From assembly GCA_022495995.1 (NCBI GenBank), contig JAFEMH010006949.1, positions 43,479 through 107,478 on the forward strand: a stretch of DNA of 64,000 bases. The letters run 5' to 3'. The position numbers were made by a program, and so were the translations under genes. Below the pieces are notes generated by a model. That model searched no databases. It was not told where the DNA came from and saw nothing but the letters and a program-made list of their open reading frames with translations. Shown one piece after another: positions 43,337-56,162 of this stretch. Source of the stretch: Adenophora triphylla var. japonica (taxonomy: Eukaryota; Streptophyta; Magnoliopsida; Asterales; Campanulaceae). Each line of letters opens with the position of its first letter. The first letter of the stretch is position 1.

Positions 43337-44240
43337 CCACCAACCACAATACCCTATAAGCAGTGCCACTAAGAGTTTTCTTCCTAATTTTAGACAATGA
43401 TTAGGAGTCTAATTCCTTAACAATACTTACAAAATTTTGCATGGTTGTTTTCATTGTGTCACTGTTGGGATACTATGTAAAAACGTGTAAATTTGACCTC
43501 CTTTCTCAGAAAAAAAGATAATTAACCAATCTATCATACATCGAACCAAACCGAAGCACCAATGATAAGGCTACATATTTGCTAGAAAACATAAACCTTC
43601 GTCAATCTAACCTGCCAATAAACTCAAAGCTTCAGACCAGTTCACTGTGCCATAACAGAAACCAAACAACTTCAACTAAATGTCCACATGTAACTTTCTA
43701 ATTTGAAGAATTAACCACTCCAATCAAAATCTGGATTCCTAAGAACGAGCACATAAAACCATTGCCGCACATCAAAATTCAAATTAACCACCCCACACAG
43801 AAAATCATAATCCCCATCATATACATATGTTTATCACTAAACTTCTCCTACAATAACTCGCTCTAAATTCAATAGAACTAACTAGCAACATCAGCAATCG
43901 AGCTAAATAACCGAAAACCAATCACCACAGAAATATTCCAACAATCCCTAATACAAACAAAAATTTCAATTACCGGCGAAATCTGATAAGACACTAGCGA
44001 ACTTCATCGGCTAAATTAGGAAGCGCGAGAAACGAGAAAAAAAATCATTAAATCGATTAAAGCAAACAAGTCAGATTCACAACCAAAAAACAGCGTAATC
44101 ACAAAACGAAAGCGACGGGATCAGAGAAATGGAATCCAAGAAGGTCGCCGGAATCCAAAGAGGTCGCCAGAATCAATGGAAGAAATTCCAACAAAAAGCA
44201 TTAGGGCGGAATCAATTGATAGAAAATACCTGAAAAGGAT
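43337..44240. other. CACTA internal non-coding region
   Basis: The first ~95 bases are homologous to 31078-31190 of the first CACTA. The rest, probably intron or leader, shows no gene. Confidence 0.5.
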
Positions 44241-44368
44241 GTTGTCGAGACGGAGACGGTAGAGAGGGTGGACGGACGACGAACCTTCATGGCGGTGTGG
44301 AGAGGGTGGACGGCGGCGGTGTACGTGACAGTGAGGGAAGAGAGAGAGAGATGAGAGCTGCGGCGTGA

Positions 44369-44401
<33 letters not shown>

Positions 44402-44456
44402 GAGAAATATTAGGGCGTACACGATTTTGGGAAGGGAAGGTTCGTATTTATATTTA
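44240..44456 (-). promoter_or_regulatory. leader and TATA region of the second CACTA
   Basis: On the minus strand AAATATAAATACGAACC (about 44455-44439) is followed by a CT-rich leader with (CTCT)n at 44370-44405. The layout mirrors the left side of the first CACTA. Likely promoter of the transposase transcript. Confidence 0.5.
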
Positions 44457-44795
44457 ACCTCAGCGACGGAATTATTCCGCCGCTATATATTAATTCTACC
44501 GACGTAATTTTAATTCTGCCGCTAGAATTAATATTTAGCGGCAGAATAATTCCGTCGCTGAGGTTAATTAATTTTAATTTAATAAATATCATTATTTTTA
44601 TTTATATAAAACATGAAAATTATTTAAAATAATAAAATATAACAAATTACTCTCAAAAAAAGAAATATAAGTCAATAAATATTATTTTTGAAAAATAAAT
44701 AAATCATAAATTAAAATAAAATAAAAAATCAAAATAAAAATAGAGCTAAACAAATTTAAAAAAATCTAATTAACACCGACATAATTATTCCACCG
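44455..44795. repeat. subterminal words of the second CACTA and AT-rich spacer
   Basis: 44455-44570 holds a fold-back of CAGCGACGGAATTATTCCGC and its complement. 44575-44765 is AT-rich without genes. 44772-44795 has one more such word (CACCGACATAATTATTCCAC). Confidence 0.75.
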
Positions 44796-45545
44796 CTACT
44801 ACCACCACCACTACCACAACTCCCACCACCACTATCACTACCACTACCACCATTACTATACCACCACAACTATTACTACTACCACCACCACTACTATCAC
44901 CACCACCACGCACCACCACCACCACTATCACCACCACTATCACCACTACCATCACTATTACCACTACCACCACCACCACTCCACCACTACTATCACTACC
45001 ACTACCACCATTACTATACCACCACAACTATTACTACAACCACCACTACGTACTACCACCACCACCACCACCACTATCACCACTATTGTCACTATTACCA
45101 TTACCACCACTACCACCACCACCACTCCACCACTACTATCACTACCACTACCACCATTACTATACCACCACAACTATTACTACTACAACCACTACTACCA
45201 CCACCATCACCACGCACCACCACCACCACTATCACCACTACCGTCACTACCACCAGTACCACCACCACCACTCCACCACTACTATCATTACCACTACCAC
45301 CATTACTATACCACCACAATTATTACTACTACAACCACTACTACCACCACCACCATGCACCACCACCACCACCACTATAACCACTACCATCACTATTACC
45401 ACTACCACCACTACCACCACCACCACTCCACCACTACTATCACTACCACTACCACCATTACTATACCACCACAACTATTACTACTACCACCACTATGTAC
45501 TACCACCACTACTATCACCACTACCATCACTATTACCACTACCAC
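44796..45545. repeat. TACCAC/ACCACT microsatellite with ~150-bp higher-order units
   Basis: 750 bp of ACC/ACT/ATC triplets. A longer unit recurs near 44831, 44981, 45128, 45273 and 45429, about every 150 bp (CACTACCACTACCACCATTA followed by CTATACCACCACAACTATTA). His/Thr/Val-rich open frames on both strands are by-products. It is interrupted by the Tekay array and resumes at 63672. Confidence 0.9.
45541..45545. other. left target-site duplication of the Tekay array (ACCAC)
   Basis: ACCAC directly before the first LTR; the same five bases follow the last LTR at 63672. In a repeat of ACC/ACT triplets a chance match is possible. Confidence 0.6.
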
Positions 45546-48406
45546 TGTGGGTGCCTCCCAACTCCCGGACCTATAAATCGTGTCACAGGATGGAGGGTCC
45601 CAAAATATACCATTTACAAAATACTTTTCTTTTCTTTTAACTTGAAAAGTACACAACACATTTTAAAAACCATTTCAAAATAACCTCTCTACACGGAGGT
45701 AATATGTAAACCTGTTTTCAGACCAAACACAACCTGATTCTACAAAATATACAACTGAAAAGGCTATACACAAGCCAACCAAAATTAAACCAAGTTTAAG
45801 TTACTTACAACATGATACAACTGAAACATGTTGTAGAACTTTATATACAATACAATCCCCAAAAGAATAACAACCAAATACAGCCCCAACTCCCAAAGGA
45901 ACTCATACCCTGACAACCCAAAAGGAGTCCAAACTCTTTCCCCGACCTACCTGGTCCGGTCCACCTGTCTCAGCGGGATCTAAAACAATAAAGGAAGAAG
46001 GGGTGAGATAAAATCTCAGCAAGTCATTATGTATGCAACAATATGCCATACAATATGCAACACATAAACAGGTTGAGCACATTGGAAAACAGTAAACACA
46101 TTACATTACCTTTTCCTTCTGACCAATAAGTCATATACAATGCAACATACAATCAAGTTGCTCAATAACACATTGGGGAAACAGTAAACACATTACGTTA
46201 CCTTTCCCTTACCATTTCCATCTGAATCATATGTAGTACAACGGTGGGAGGGATACTCCGCTCTCGTGAAATACTAGTGCTTATTCACGTCTTATACGAC
46301 CCCGACAGAGATCCATATAAGTTATCAGCATTCGTATGGCATGACTACACATATCCATAGAATCTGCGCACCCCCAGACCGTGGCCACAGACGGGGGAGA
46401 GGTCACAGGTATAAGGCAATCTAAACAACTTATGAAATATCTTCACATAAGTGTTGGGATCCCATATACCCCCACAATATTCAGCTGATACCATCATAGT
46501 CAAGCACTTAACAGTTACTTGAACATAAGTCAACCCTATGGGACATAAATGTACATAACATGGAACTATAACTCATGTTAAATCAATCACAATAGTGCAC
46601 ATGTATTTCAACACTATTGAATAACAATACAATACAATGACATGGTATTACGTACTCATGTTCAACCAAAGAAACAGTGCAACAAGTATTTGAACACTTT
46701 GTACACAATCAACTATGAACAAGTAAGCACTTATGTCACCAAGTATATCACATAAGTCTTACGTAATCAATTCATACTATGGACATTAGAAACAGGGTGT
46801 TCAACTCCTGTCTAACAAACACAGTAGTGCAACTTCTTATTTAACGCACTAAATAAGCCAAGGACCTTGCACAAGTCGCCATGTAGGGGTAAAACAACAT
46901 ATAACCAGCCCATTGAACAACTTCCCTTTAGGGTTCAAGTTCAAAAAAACCAAGTTTTATAGCCTTTGGATCAAATGTCAAAAACTGCCTTCCAAGCCTT
47001 TTCACGACATTAATTAAAGTACTTCCCATAATCCAATTGAACCATTTCAAGTTCCCTAATATAGTACTAAAGTTTTACTAAATACAGGATCAAAAAGTGT
47101 TCCAATCCGAGTTGTGTAGCCTAGGTTTCCAATGCCTCAAACATGGACCAAGGCTGCAGTGTAAACGGTTCAGCTTTCCAAACTTGCCTTTCAAGCAACT
47201 TTGGATCAATTTTTAAAGCTCTTGCCAAAACCTTTTTGGACTATTCCAAGTGATACAATGTTGTACTAAAGTTGTACTACAAGTTTGGTTAAAGAGTTAT
47301 TAAATCTATACTCATTAACCTAGGTTTAAATGCTTCCAAAGGTGCTCACTCAAGGCAGTTTTGAGCACGAGTCGTGCTGAAGGTCACGAGTCGTTTCTAG
47401 GCCCTGTACGACTGATTCCAAGGCCACGACTGGTGCCTCACGACTCCTCAGCCATGGTCACGACTCGTGCTCATGTACACGAGTCGTGCCCCTCACCTGG
47501 AGCCACGAAATTGCAGCAACAACAGCAAGAACATCAGCAATACACAACAACAACAACCCAGTTCTGCCACCTTTGTTCTCAGCTACTTCAAGGCAGTTTT
47601 CAGCAGGAATAAACTTGGTTTGGGGACTCTAATATACTCCCTTAAAGTCCCATAACACATATATAACATGATTCAATCCCAACCCAAGCCAAGATATCAA
47701 CTTTTTACCTCTTTATCAACTACCACTGCTCAGTTCATGGTTCTTGAAGTTACAAGCTACAAACTTGTCAACAACCACTCACAAAATCATAATAACATCA
47801 CATAACCATCAATTCACTGGGTATGGACATTTATAAGAAAAGAAACACAACAACTTACCTCAAGTTATCTAAATAAAAGGGAAAGAAAGTCACTTCTTCT
47901 TGCTCAACTCACTTCCCTTAGCAAAATTTCCAAGTTGGAATCAATCAACACCAACAACTGAATTTCTGGGAATTTGTAGATGTTAAGCTAGGGTTTAGGC
48001 TCTTCCTAGGCTGGTAGAAACATGGAGAAGACTGAGGAACGTAGATAAGCTTCTATAGGAAGCTTTACACAAGATATATATATCACATTTACAATCAAGC
48101 TCCTCAAAGTTTGAAAATGAACAAAACACTTCCTTAAGCTTTATTTTACACGTAAGCTCCTTACAACTTTTATAACACTTTCAATCAAGTTTCAAGTGTT
48201 GCCAAGGAACTACACAACTTCTCTTTATTTAGACATTATAATTTTAAATCAAGTTATAACATCTAAAAATCACATAGTGCAACAAAATGGCTCAAAATGA
48301 ACACGTACTCAATCAAATGACACAACCAAGGATGATATGCAAGGCATACCCAACCTCACGTGCTTCACGTGTGACCAATATTATGCCTAGGCTTAGGGTC
48401 GTGACA
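45546..48406 (-). repeat. Tekay LTR 1 (3' LTR of unit 1)
   Basis: 2861 bp. Minus-strand ends are TGTCACGACCC and CCCACA. It has a deletion of about 24 bp near 46909 relative to the other two LTRs. It holds a cluster of CACGAGTCGTG palindromes (47366-47490). Confidence 0.92.
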
Positions 48407-48419
48407 CTCACTCCCCCTT
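48407..48419 (-). other. polypurine tract, Tekay unit 1
   Basis: AAGGGGGAGTGAG on the minus strand, immediately before the 3' LTR. Confidence 0.8.
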
Positions 48420-50618
48420 AAACAAAATTCGTCCCGAATTTGGACTTAACTTACCTGAATGATTAAACACCTCAGGATACTTCTGCCTCATCTCTGATTC
48501 CAATTCCCAAGTAGCTTCCTCAATGGTGTGATTCTTCCAAAGAACTTTCACCACGGGAATACTCTTGGTACGTAATTCCCGGACCTGCCTCTCCAGAATC
48601 CGCAAAGGTACCTCAACATAGGTCATATCCGCCTGGACATCCTCAGGAGGAGAACTCAACACATGTGAGGAATCTTAGCAGTACTTCCTCAACATGGACA
48701 CATGAAACACATCATGGAGAGAAGAAAGAGATGGTGGTAGAGCCAACCGATAGGCTAACTCACCTACCTTCTCTAACACCTCAAATGGACCAACAAATCT
48801 CGAAGCTAATTTCCCTTTGTTGCCAAACCTTTTGATCCCCGTTCTCGGTGAGATCTTCAAGAACACAAAATCACCAACCTGAAAGGATAACTCCCTCCTT
48901 CTCGTGTTAGCATAACTCTTCTGGCGACTCTGGGCTGTCCTCAATCTGTCACGGATCACTTTGATCTTCTCAGTTGAGTCTCTAACCAAATCAGGACCCC
49001 AGAGTTTAGCCTCTCCAACCTCGTCCCAACACATTGGGGACCTACATTTCCTCCCATACAGTGCCTCATATGGTGCCATCTCAATGCTGGATTGGTAGCT
49101 ATTGTTGTAGGCAAACTCTACTAAAGGCAAATGGTCTTCCCAAGATAACTAGAAGTCCATTACACACGCTCGTAGCATATCCTCCAAAATCTGAATGGTT
49201 CTCTCTGCCTCGCCCATCGGGCCCGAGGATGAAATGTCAGATCAGTTCAACTTAGATCCCAGGGCCTCATGCAAAGCCCTCCAAAACCGAGAGGTAAACC
49301 TCGGATCCCTATCAGAAACAATGTTGACAGGTACTCCATGTAATCTCACAATCTCACGGATGTACAACTGGGCCAATCTCTCTAAGGAATACTTGGTCGA
49401 AACTGGAAGGAAATGAGCTGATTTGGTCAACCGATCCACAATCACCCATATAGCATCCATCTTTCGCGGAGTAGGAGGCAATCATGTCACAAAATCCATA
49501 GAAATGCCCTCCCACTTCCACTCAGGAATATCAAGTGGCTGAAGCAATCCAGATGGTCTCTGATGCTTCGCTTTAATCTGTTGGCAAGTCAAACACTTTG
49601 ACACGAACTCTGCAATCTCCTTTTTCATGCCATTCCACCAGTAACCCCGTTTCAGATCCTGATACATCTTGGTGCTTCCTGGATGAATAGCAAATCTGGA
49701 CTTATGGCCATCCTCTAATACTTGCCTTTTGATTTCTGGGGAAGAAGGTACACAAATTCTGCCTTTGAAGGTGAGAATTCCATCCCTGTTCAATGAAAAC
49801 TCCCCAAACTTGCCATCTTGCAATTTCTCTCTGATTTTCCTCAATTCATCATCCTGTAACTGAGCTTCCATAAGATCTCCATAAAGAGTAGGAACAGCTC
49901 TGACATTGGCAAACAACATATCGCCTTTCAACTCTCGAAATACCAAGGACGACAGATGAGCCTTACGGCTAATAGCATCAGCTACCACATTAGCCTTCCC
50001 GGGATGATAAGAAATAACACAGACGTAGTCTTTCAGAGGCTCTAACCATCGCCTATGTCTGCTGTTCAGTTCCTTCTGAGTAAACAAATACTTCAAACTC
50101 TTGTGATCTCTAAAGATTTCAAATTTTGCCCCATACAAGTAGTGCTTCCACTTATGCAATGCAAACACAATGGCAGCTAACTTTATATCATGGGTAGGAT
50201 AATTCTGCTCCGCTGGTGATAACTTTCTCGAAGCATATGCAATTACCTTCCCATTCTGCATAAGAACACATCCCAGACCCTCTTTAGAGGCATCACTGAA
50301 TATAACAAAGTTCTCACAACCCTCTGGAAGTGTAAAAATAGGAGCTGAAGTCAATCTCTTCTTCAGTTCAGTAAAGCCAGCTTCACACTTAGCATCCCAA
50401 ATGAATGGTACATCCTTCCTAGTCAATCTGGTCAACGAAGTTGCAATCCTCGAAAATCCTTCAATGAATCTTTGATAGTACTCCGCTAAACCAAGGAAAC
50501 TACGAACCTCTGTCACAGTAGAAGGCTGTTTCCAGTTGACTACGGCCTCAATTTTTGAAGGATCCACTGCAATACCACTTCTGGATACCACATGACCCAG
50601 AAAAGAAATCTGCTCCAA
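48408..50618 (-). pseudogene. Tekay unit 1 RNase H, integrase and chromodomain
   Basis: 50618-49482 encodes the end of RT ([20 protein letters not shown]), RNase H ([26 protein letters not shown]) and the integrase zinc-binding region ([28 protein letters not shown]). The integrase core follows ([19 protein letters not shown], then [16 protein letters not shown] at 49481-49242). After a frame break come VEFAYNNSYQ and a GPY-type region. A TAG at 49151-49149 and a TAA near 48677 interrupt it. The chromodomain (VLWKNHTIEEATWELESEMR) is in 48662-48408. It would insert cDNA, with the chromodomain guiding it to heterochromatin. Confidence 0.9.
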
Positions 50619-50629
50619 CCTAATTCACA

Positions 50630-51190
50630 CTTGCCGAACTTTGCAAATAATCAAGTTTCTCACGAAGCACCTGATAAGACTATTCTCATGTGCCTCTCGT
50701 GGATCTTCCCTGGATTTTGAGTATACCAGATATCATCAATAAAAACAACCACAAAATTATCAAGATACGGCTTAAAGATCCTCGTTCATCATATCCATAA
50801 AGACTGCCGGTGCATTGGTCAATCCAAATGGCATAACAAGAAATTCGTAGTGCCCATACCTTGTTCGAAGCCGTCTTAGACACGTCATCTCGGCTTTATC
50901 TTCAATCGATGGTATCCGCTACGTAAATCCAACTTAGCATATATAACGGAACCTTGAAGTTGATCAAACAAATCATCAATGTGAGGAAGAGGATATTTGT
51001 TCTTAATTGTAGCTTGATTCAATAATCTGTAATCAATACACAATCGCAACGTACCATCCTTCTTCCTAACAAACAACACCGGTGCTCCCCTGGTGATACA
51101 CTGGTCGAATAAAACCCCTATCAAGCAACTCCCCGCAATCAAGTTTCAACTCTTTCAACTCACTGGAGCCATTCTCGTAGGGTGCCTTAG
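50630..51190 (-). pseudogene. Tekay unit 1 reverse transcriptase, frameshifted
   Basis: 51142-50885 reads [20 protein letters not shown], then [20 protein letters not shown] and [11 protein letters not shown]. The frame then breaks repeatedly, and the palm around FIDDI near 50740 is only recoverable by comparison with unit 2. At least five small indels, so no functional RT. Confidence 0.85.
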
Positions 51191-52877
51191 AAATTGGTGA
51201 AGTGCACCTGCAATAAATCAATACAAAACTCCACTTCTCTATCTGGAGGCATACTATACTCAGTTGAGAATACGTCACTGAACTCATTCACAACTGGCAC
51301 ACAAGATAACTCAGGAGATTTCTTACCAGAATCTACCACATAAGCCAGGTAACCCTCACACCCCTTAGATAACAACTTTCTAGCCTTTAGTGCAGAAATA
51401 ACATGAATGCCAAATAAAGATTTATCAGCATCAAATACAAATACAGGCACATCAGGCATTGAAAAGGTGACTCGCTTTCTGCGACAGTCCACCAAGGCAT
51501 GACAAGAACTCAACCAGTCCATGCCCAAAATAACATCAAAATCTCGGATTGGTAACTCGACCAAATCCACTGGAAATACATGCCCACAAATAATGACCTC
51601 ACAGCCATGATAGATCAGAGAGGATTCGAGGTGCTCTCCCACAGGAGTAGAAACCTCTAGCACATAAGGTAATAACATAGGCAACTTATGCAATGTAAAT
51701 GCAAAATGACATGCCACATATGAATGAGACGATCCAGGGTCGATAAGAACACGAGCCCTGACCCCTGAGACAGGGACAATACCTCTAATCACTGCCGTAG
51801 GATCTACCTCACCTCGGCCTAATGCAAACACTCTGCCTTGCACTTTCTCCTTTGGTTTCCCCTCTACATCTCTTTTCACTCCACCTCTGGGCTGATCACC
51901 TTGCTGTTTACCACCCGGAGCTTGCCCCTTTTTGAATTTAGGATAATCCTTCTTGAAATGCCCCATTTCACCACAATTTAGACACTTGCCCTGTTTCCTC
52001 CAACAGTTGTCTTCTGAATGCCCAATCCTCTTACAAAGTTGCAAACAGTTCCAAATTGACGAGATACAGGCCTTGTTGAAACTGTAACTGTACCTCCCTT
52101 AGCCACTCCAGAAACTGAAGCTTTAGGCTGAATCTTGCCTTGCCCTGAACTTTGGCCTTGAAACTTACCCTTGCTTCCACTTGCCTCGGATTTACCCTTA
52201 TGTTCATCAATGTCATTCTCGATCCTGTAGGCCATATTAACTGCCGCTTGGTAGGTAGGAAAGTCATGAGTCAACAGTTGCTTCCTGAATTCCAACCTCA
52301 ACCCTTTAACAAACCTGTATACCCTCCTACTCTCATCTGGCACGAGATGTTGGCAATACCTTGATAACTCAGTGAATTTTGCAGAATATTGGGCTACTGT
52401 TAATGCCCCCTGCTCAAGCTTTAGGAACTCCACTTCTTTCTTGTCTTTGGTGATCACAGGAATGAAGTGTTCCTTGAATTTTCCAACAAAGTTCTCCCAA
52501 GTCTGGGGCGTATGATCCCGCTCCCAGCTTTCTTTAAGGATCTGCCACCAATGTTCCGTCGGACCCTCAAGCTTAAACACTGCACATCTGACCTTTTCTT
52601 CGTCTGTGCTTTCCATTGCAATATAAATTTTGGTAATAGCCTCCAACCATCTCTCAGCTATCTGCGGATCTGGATCTCCGTTGAAGCTTGGTGGAGACAA
52701 TTTAATAAACTTTTCTAGGCCCTGTGTTGGCCTTACCTCAGGTTGTTTCTGTGCTCTACCTTGAGCTGCCATAGTCTGGAGGAAAGTCTGAAACATTGCC
52801 ATCATCTCAGCATTAGGACCTCCCCCAGCCCCCTGATCACCCGTATTTCCCTGCTGGTCACCACCAATTCCAGCCAT
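51187..52877 (-). pseudogene. Tekay unit 1 gag and protease
   Basis: Gag starts at ATG 52877 (MAGIGGDQQGN). The capsid reads FIKLSPPSFNGDPDPQIAER, EHWWQILKESW, then VAQYSAKFTELSRYC. A frameshift near 52030 splits the first zinc knuckle. The second reads CLNCGEMGHFKKDYP, with Tyr in place of the last Cys. Protease follows (RVLIDPGSSHSYV; DPG in place of D-S/T-G) and ILGMDWLSSCHALVDC. The frame ends at 51187 at the RT junction. Confidence 0.9.
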
Positions 52878-52962
52878 TACAGTGATCCCTGCAGGAAACA
52901 CTCGGCGTCAGATATCACACACTCCCCCTTAGACTAGACATCTACCCTTGACTCTAGCCAAA

Positions 52963-52974
52963 GCTCTGATACCA
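52963..52974 (-). other. primer binding site, Tekay unit 1
   Basis: GCTCTGATACCA on the plus strand, complement of the initiator tRNA-Met 3' region; two bases from LTR 2. Confidence 0.92.
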
Positions 52975-52976
52975 AC

Positions 52977-55900
52977 TGTGGGCGCCTCCCAACTCCCGGA
53001 CCTATAAATCGTGTCACAGGATGGAGGGTCCCAAAATATACCATTTACAAAAAACTTTTCTTTTCTTTTAACTTGAAAAGTACACAACACATTTTAAAAA
53101 CCATTTCAAAATAACCTCTCTACACGGAGGTAATATGTAAACCTGTTTTCAGACCAAACACAACCTGATTCTACAAAATATACAACTGAAAAGGCTATAC
53201 ACAAGCCAACCAAAATCAAACCAAGTTTAAGTTACTTACAACACGATACAACTGAAACATGTTGTAGAACTTTATATACAATACAATCCCCAAAAGAATA
53301 ACAACCAAATACAGCCCCAACTCCCAAAGGAACTCATACCCTGACAACCCAAAAGGAGTCCAAACTCTTTCCCCGCCCTACCTGGTCCGGTCCACCTGTC
53401 TCAGCGGGATCTAAAACAATAAAGGGAGAAGGGGTGAGATAAAATCTCAGCAAGTCATTATGTATGCAACAATATGCCATACAATATGCAACACATAAAC
53501 AAAGTTGCTCACATTGGAAAACAAGAAACACATTACGTTACCTTTTCCTTCTGACCAATAAGTCATATACAATGAGACATATAATCAAGTTGCTCAATAA
53601 CAAATTGGGGAAACAGTAAACACATTACGTTACCTTTCCCTTACCATTTCCATCTGAATCATATGTAGTACAACGGTGGGAGGGATACTCCACTCTCGTG
53701 AAATGCTAGTGCTTATTCACGTCTTCTACGACCCCGACAGAGATCCATATAAGTTATCAGCATTCGTATGGCATGACTGCACATATCCATAGAAGCTGTG
53801 CACCCCCAGACCGTGGCCACAGACGGGGGAGAGGTCACAGGTATAAGGCAATCGAAACAACTTATGAAATATCTTCTCATAAGTGTTGGGATCCCATATA
53901 CCCCCACAATATTCAGCTGATACCATCATAGTCAAGCACTTAACAGTTACTTGAACATAAGTCCACCCTATGGGACATAAATGTACATAACATGGAACTA
54001 TAACTCATGTTAAATCAATCACAATAGTGCACATGTATTTCAACACTATTGAATAACAATACAATACAATGACATGGTATTACGTACTCATGTTCAACCA
54101 AAGAAACAGTGCAACAAGTATTTGAACATTTTGTACACAATCAACTATGAACAGGTAAGCACTTATGTCACCAAGTATATCACATAAGTCTTACATAATC
54201 AATTCATACTATGGACATTAGAAACAGGGTGTTCAACTCCTGTCTAACAAACACAGTAGTGCAACTTCTTATTTAAGACACTAAATAAGCCAAGGACCTT
54301 GCACAAGTCACCATGTAGGGGTAAAACAACATATAACCAGCCCTACACAATCTCTATACAACATTGAACAACTTCCCTTTAGGGTTCAAGTTCAAAAAAA
54401 CCAAGTTTTATAGCCTTTGGATCAAATGTCAAAAACTGCCTTCCAAGCCTTTTCACGACATTAATTAAAGTACTTTCCATAATCCAATTGAACCATTTCA
54501 AGTTCCCTAATATAGTACTAAAGTTTTACTAAATACAGGATCAAAAAGTGTTCCAATCCGAGTTGTGTAGCCTAGGTTTCCAATGCCTCAAACATGGACC
54601 AAGGCTGCAGTGTAAACGGTTCAGCTTTCCAAACTTGCCTTTCAAGCAACTTTGGATCAATTTTTAAAGCTCTTGCCAAAACCTTTTTGGACTATTCCAA
54701 GTGATACAATGTTGTACTAAAGTTGTACTACATGTTTGGTTAAAGAGTTATTAAATCTATACTCATTAACCTAGGTTTAAATGCTTCCAAAGGTGCTCAC
54801 TCAAGGCAGTTTTGAGCACGAGTCGTGCTGAAGGTCACGAGTCGTTTCCAGGCCCTGTACGACTGATTCCAAGGCCACGACTGGTGCCTCACGACTCCTC
54901 AGCCATGGTCACGACTCGTTCTCATGTACACGAGTCGTGTCCCTCACCTGGAGCCACGAAATTGCAGCAACAAATAAGAAGAACATCAAAGAATACACAA
55001 CAACAACAACCCAGTTCTGCCACCTTTGTTCTCAGCTACTTCAAGGCAGTTTTCAGCAGGAATAAACTTGGTTTGGGGACTCTAATATACTCCCTTAAAG
55101 TCCCATAACACATACTCCTTCCGTCCCACCAACATTGATACCAAATTTCTGGGCACGGGGATTAAGGAAAAGTAAGTGAGAGAAAAAGTGAAAGAAAATG
55201 TTGTGAGTAAGAAGAATTAAATAGGAGAGAGAATGAGTGGGGTAAATAATTAGGAGAGAGAATGTTGTGAGTGTAAAAGTAAAATAGGAGAGAGAATGGG
55301 TGGGATAAATAGTGAAAATTCCTTTGCCATTTTGGGCAGTATCAGTTTTGGTGGGACGGACCAAAAAGGAAATAAGTATCAGTTTTGGTGGGACGGAGGG
55401 AGTATATAACATGATTCAATCCCAACCCAAGCCAAGATATCAACTTTTTACCTCTTTATCAACTACCACTGCTCAGTTCATGGTTCTTGAAGTTACAAGC
55501 TACAAACTTGTCAACAACCACTCACACAATCATAATAACATCACATAACCATCAATTCACTGGGTATGGACATTTATAAGAAAAGAAACACAACAACTTA
55601 CCTCAAGTTATCTAAATAAAAGGGAAAGAAAGTCACTTCTTCTTGCTCAACTAACTTCCCTTAGCAAAATTTCCAAGTTGGGATCAATCAACACCAATAA
55701 CTGAATTTCTGGGAATTTGTAGATGTTAAGCTAGGGTTTAGGCTCTTCCTAGGCTGGTAGAAACATGGAGAAGACTGAGGAACGTAGATAAGCTTCTATA
55801 GGAAGCTTTACACAAGATATATATATCACATTTACAATCAAGCTCCTCAAAGTTTGAAAATGAACAAAACACTTCCTTAAGCTTTATTTTACACGTAAGC

Positions 55901-56149
55901 TCCTTACAACTTTTATAACACTTTCAATCAAGTTTCAAGTGTTGCCAAGGAACTACACAACTTCTCTTTATTTAGACATTATAAGATTAAATCAAGTTAT
56001 AACATCTAAAAATCACATAGTGCAACAAAATGGCTCAAAATGAACACGTACTCAATCAAATGACACAACCAAGGATGATATGCAAGGCATACCCAACCTC
56101 ACGTGCTTCACGTGTGACCAATATTGTGCCTAGGCTTAGGGTCGTGACA
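52977..56149 (-). repeat. Tekay LTR 2 (shared LTR) containing a MITE
   Basis: 3173 bp, of which 290 bp are a Stowaway MITE and its TA duplication (55115-55404). It is the 5' LTR of unit 1 and the 3' LTR of unit 2. It is closely similar to LTR 1 and LTR 3. Confidence 0.92.
55115..55402. mobile_element. Stowaway MITE inside Tekay LTR 2
   Basis: 288 bp, ends CTCCTTCCGTCCCACC / GGTGGGACGGAGGGAG, flanked by TA. LTR 1 (around 47672) and LTR 3 (around 62876) have the empty site CACATATATAACATG, so the insertion and its TA duplication are read directly. Confidence 0.97.
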
Positions 56150-56162
56150 CTCACTCCCCCTT
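56150..56162 (-). other. polypurine tract, Tekay unit 2
   Basis: AAGGGGGAGTGAG on the minus strand before LTR 2. Confidence 0.8.

Larger units (their letters stand above)
40136..45545 (-). mobile_element. second CACTA element, right end not found
   Basis: One end is CACTACCAGAAAAACATGCG at 40136, with possible target bases GTA before it. Subterminal GCGACGGAAATTTCCGCCGC words follow. Its genes read on the minus strand: a Transposase_24 gene, then (upstream) an NSE4-like inverted repeat and a leader. A TNP2 gene is missing where the first CACTA has one. GACGGAATTATTCCGCCGCT words near 44460-44570 and 44770-44795 mark the approach to the other end. The sequence then passes into a TACCAC microsatellite holding the Tekay array, and no GTAGTG terminus is seen. 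Confidence 0.8.

Noticed and set aside
45086..45640. Long His/Thr/Pro- and Val-rich open frames on both strands
   Set aside because: They are translations of the ACC/ACT microsatellite; stop codons cannot arise in these triplets.
47361..47612. 83-codon frame in the Tekay LTR, repeated in the other LTRs
   Set aside because: Runs through the CACGAGTCGTG cluster and a CAA-rich stretch and is present three times only because the LTR is.
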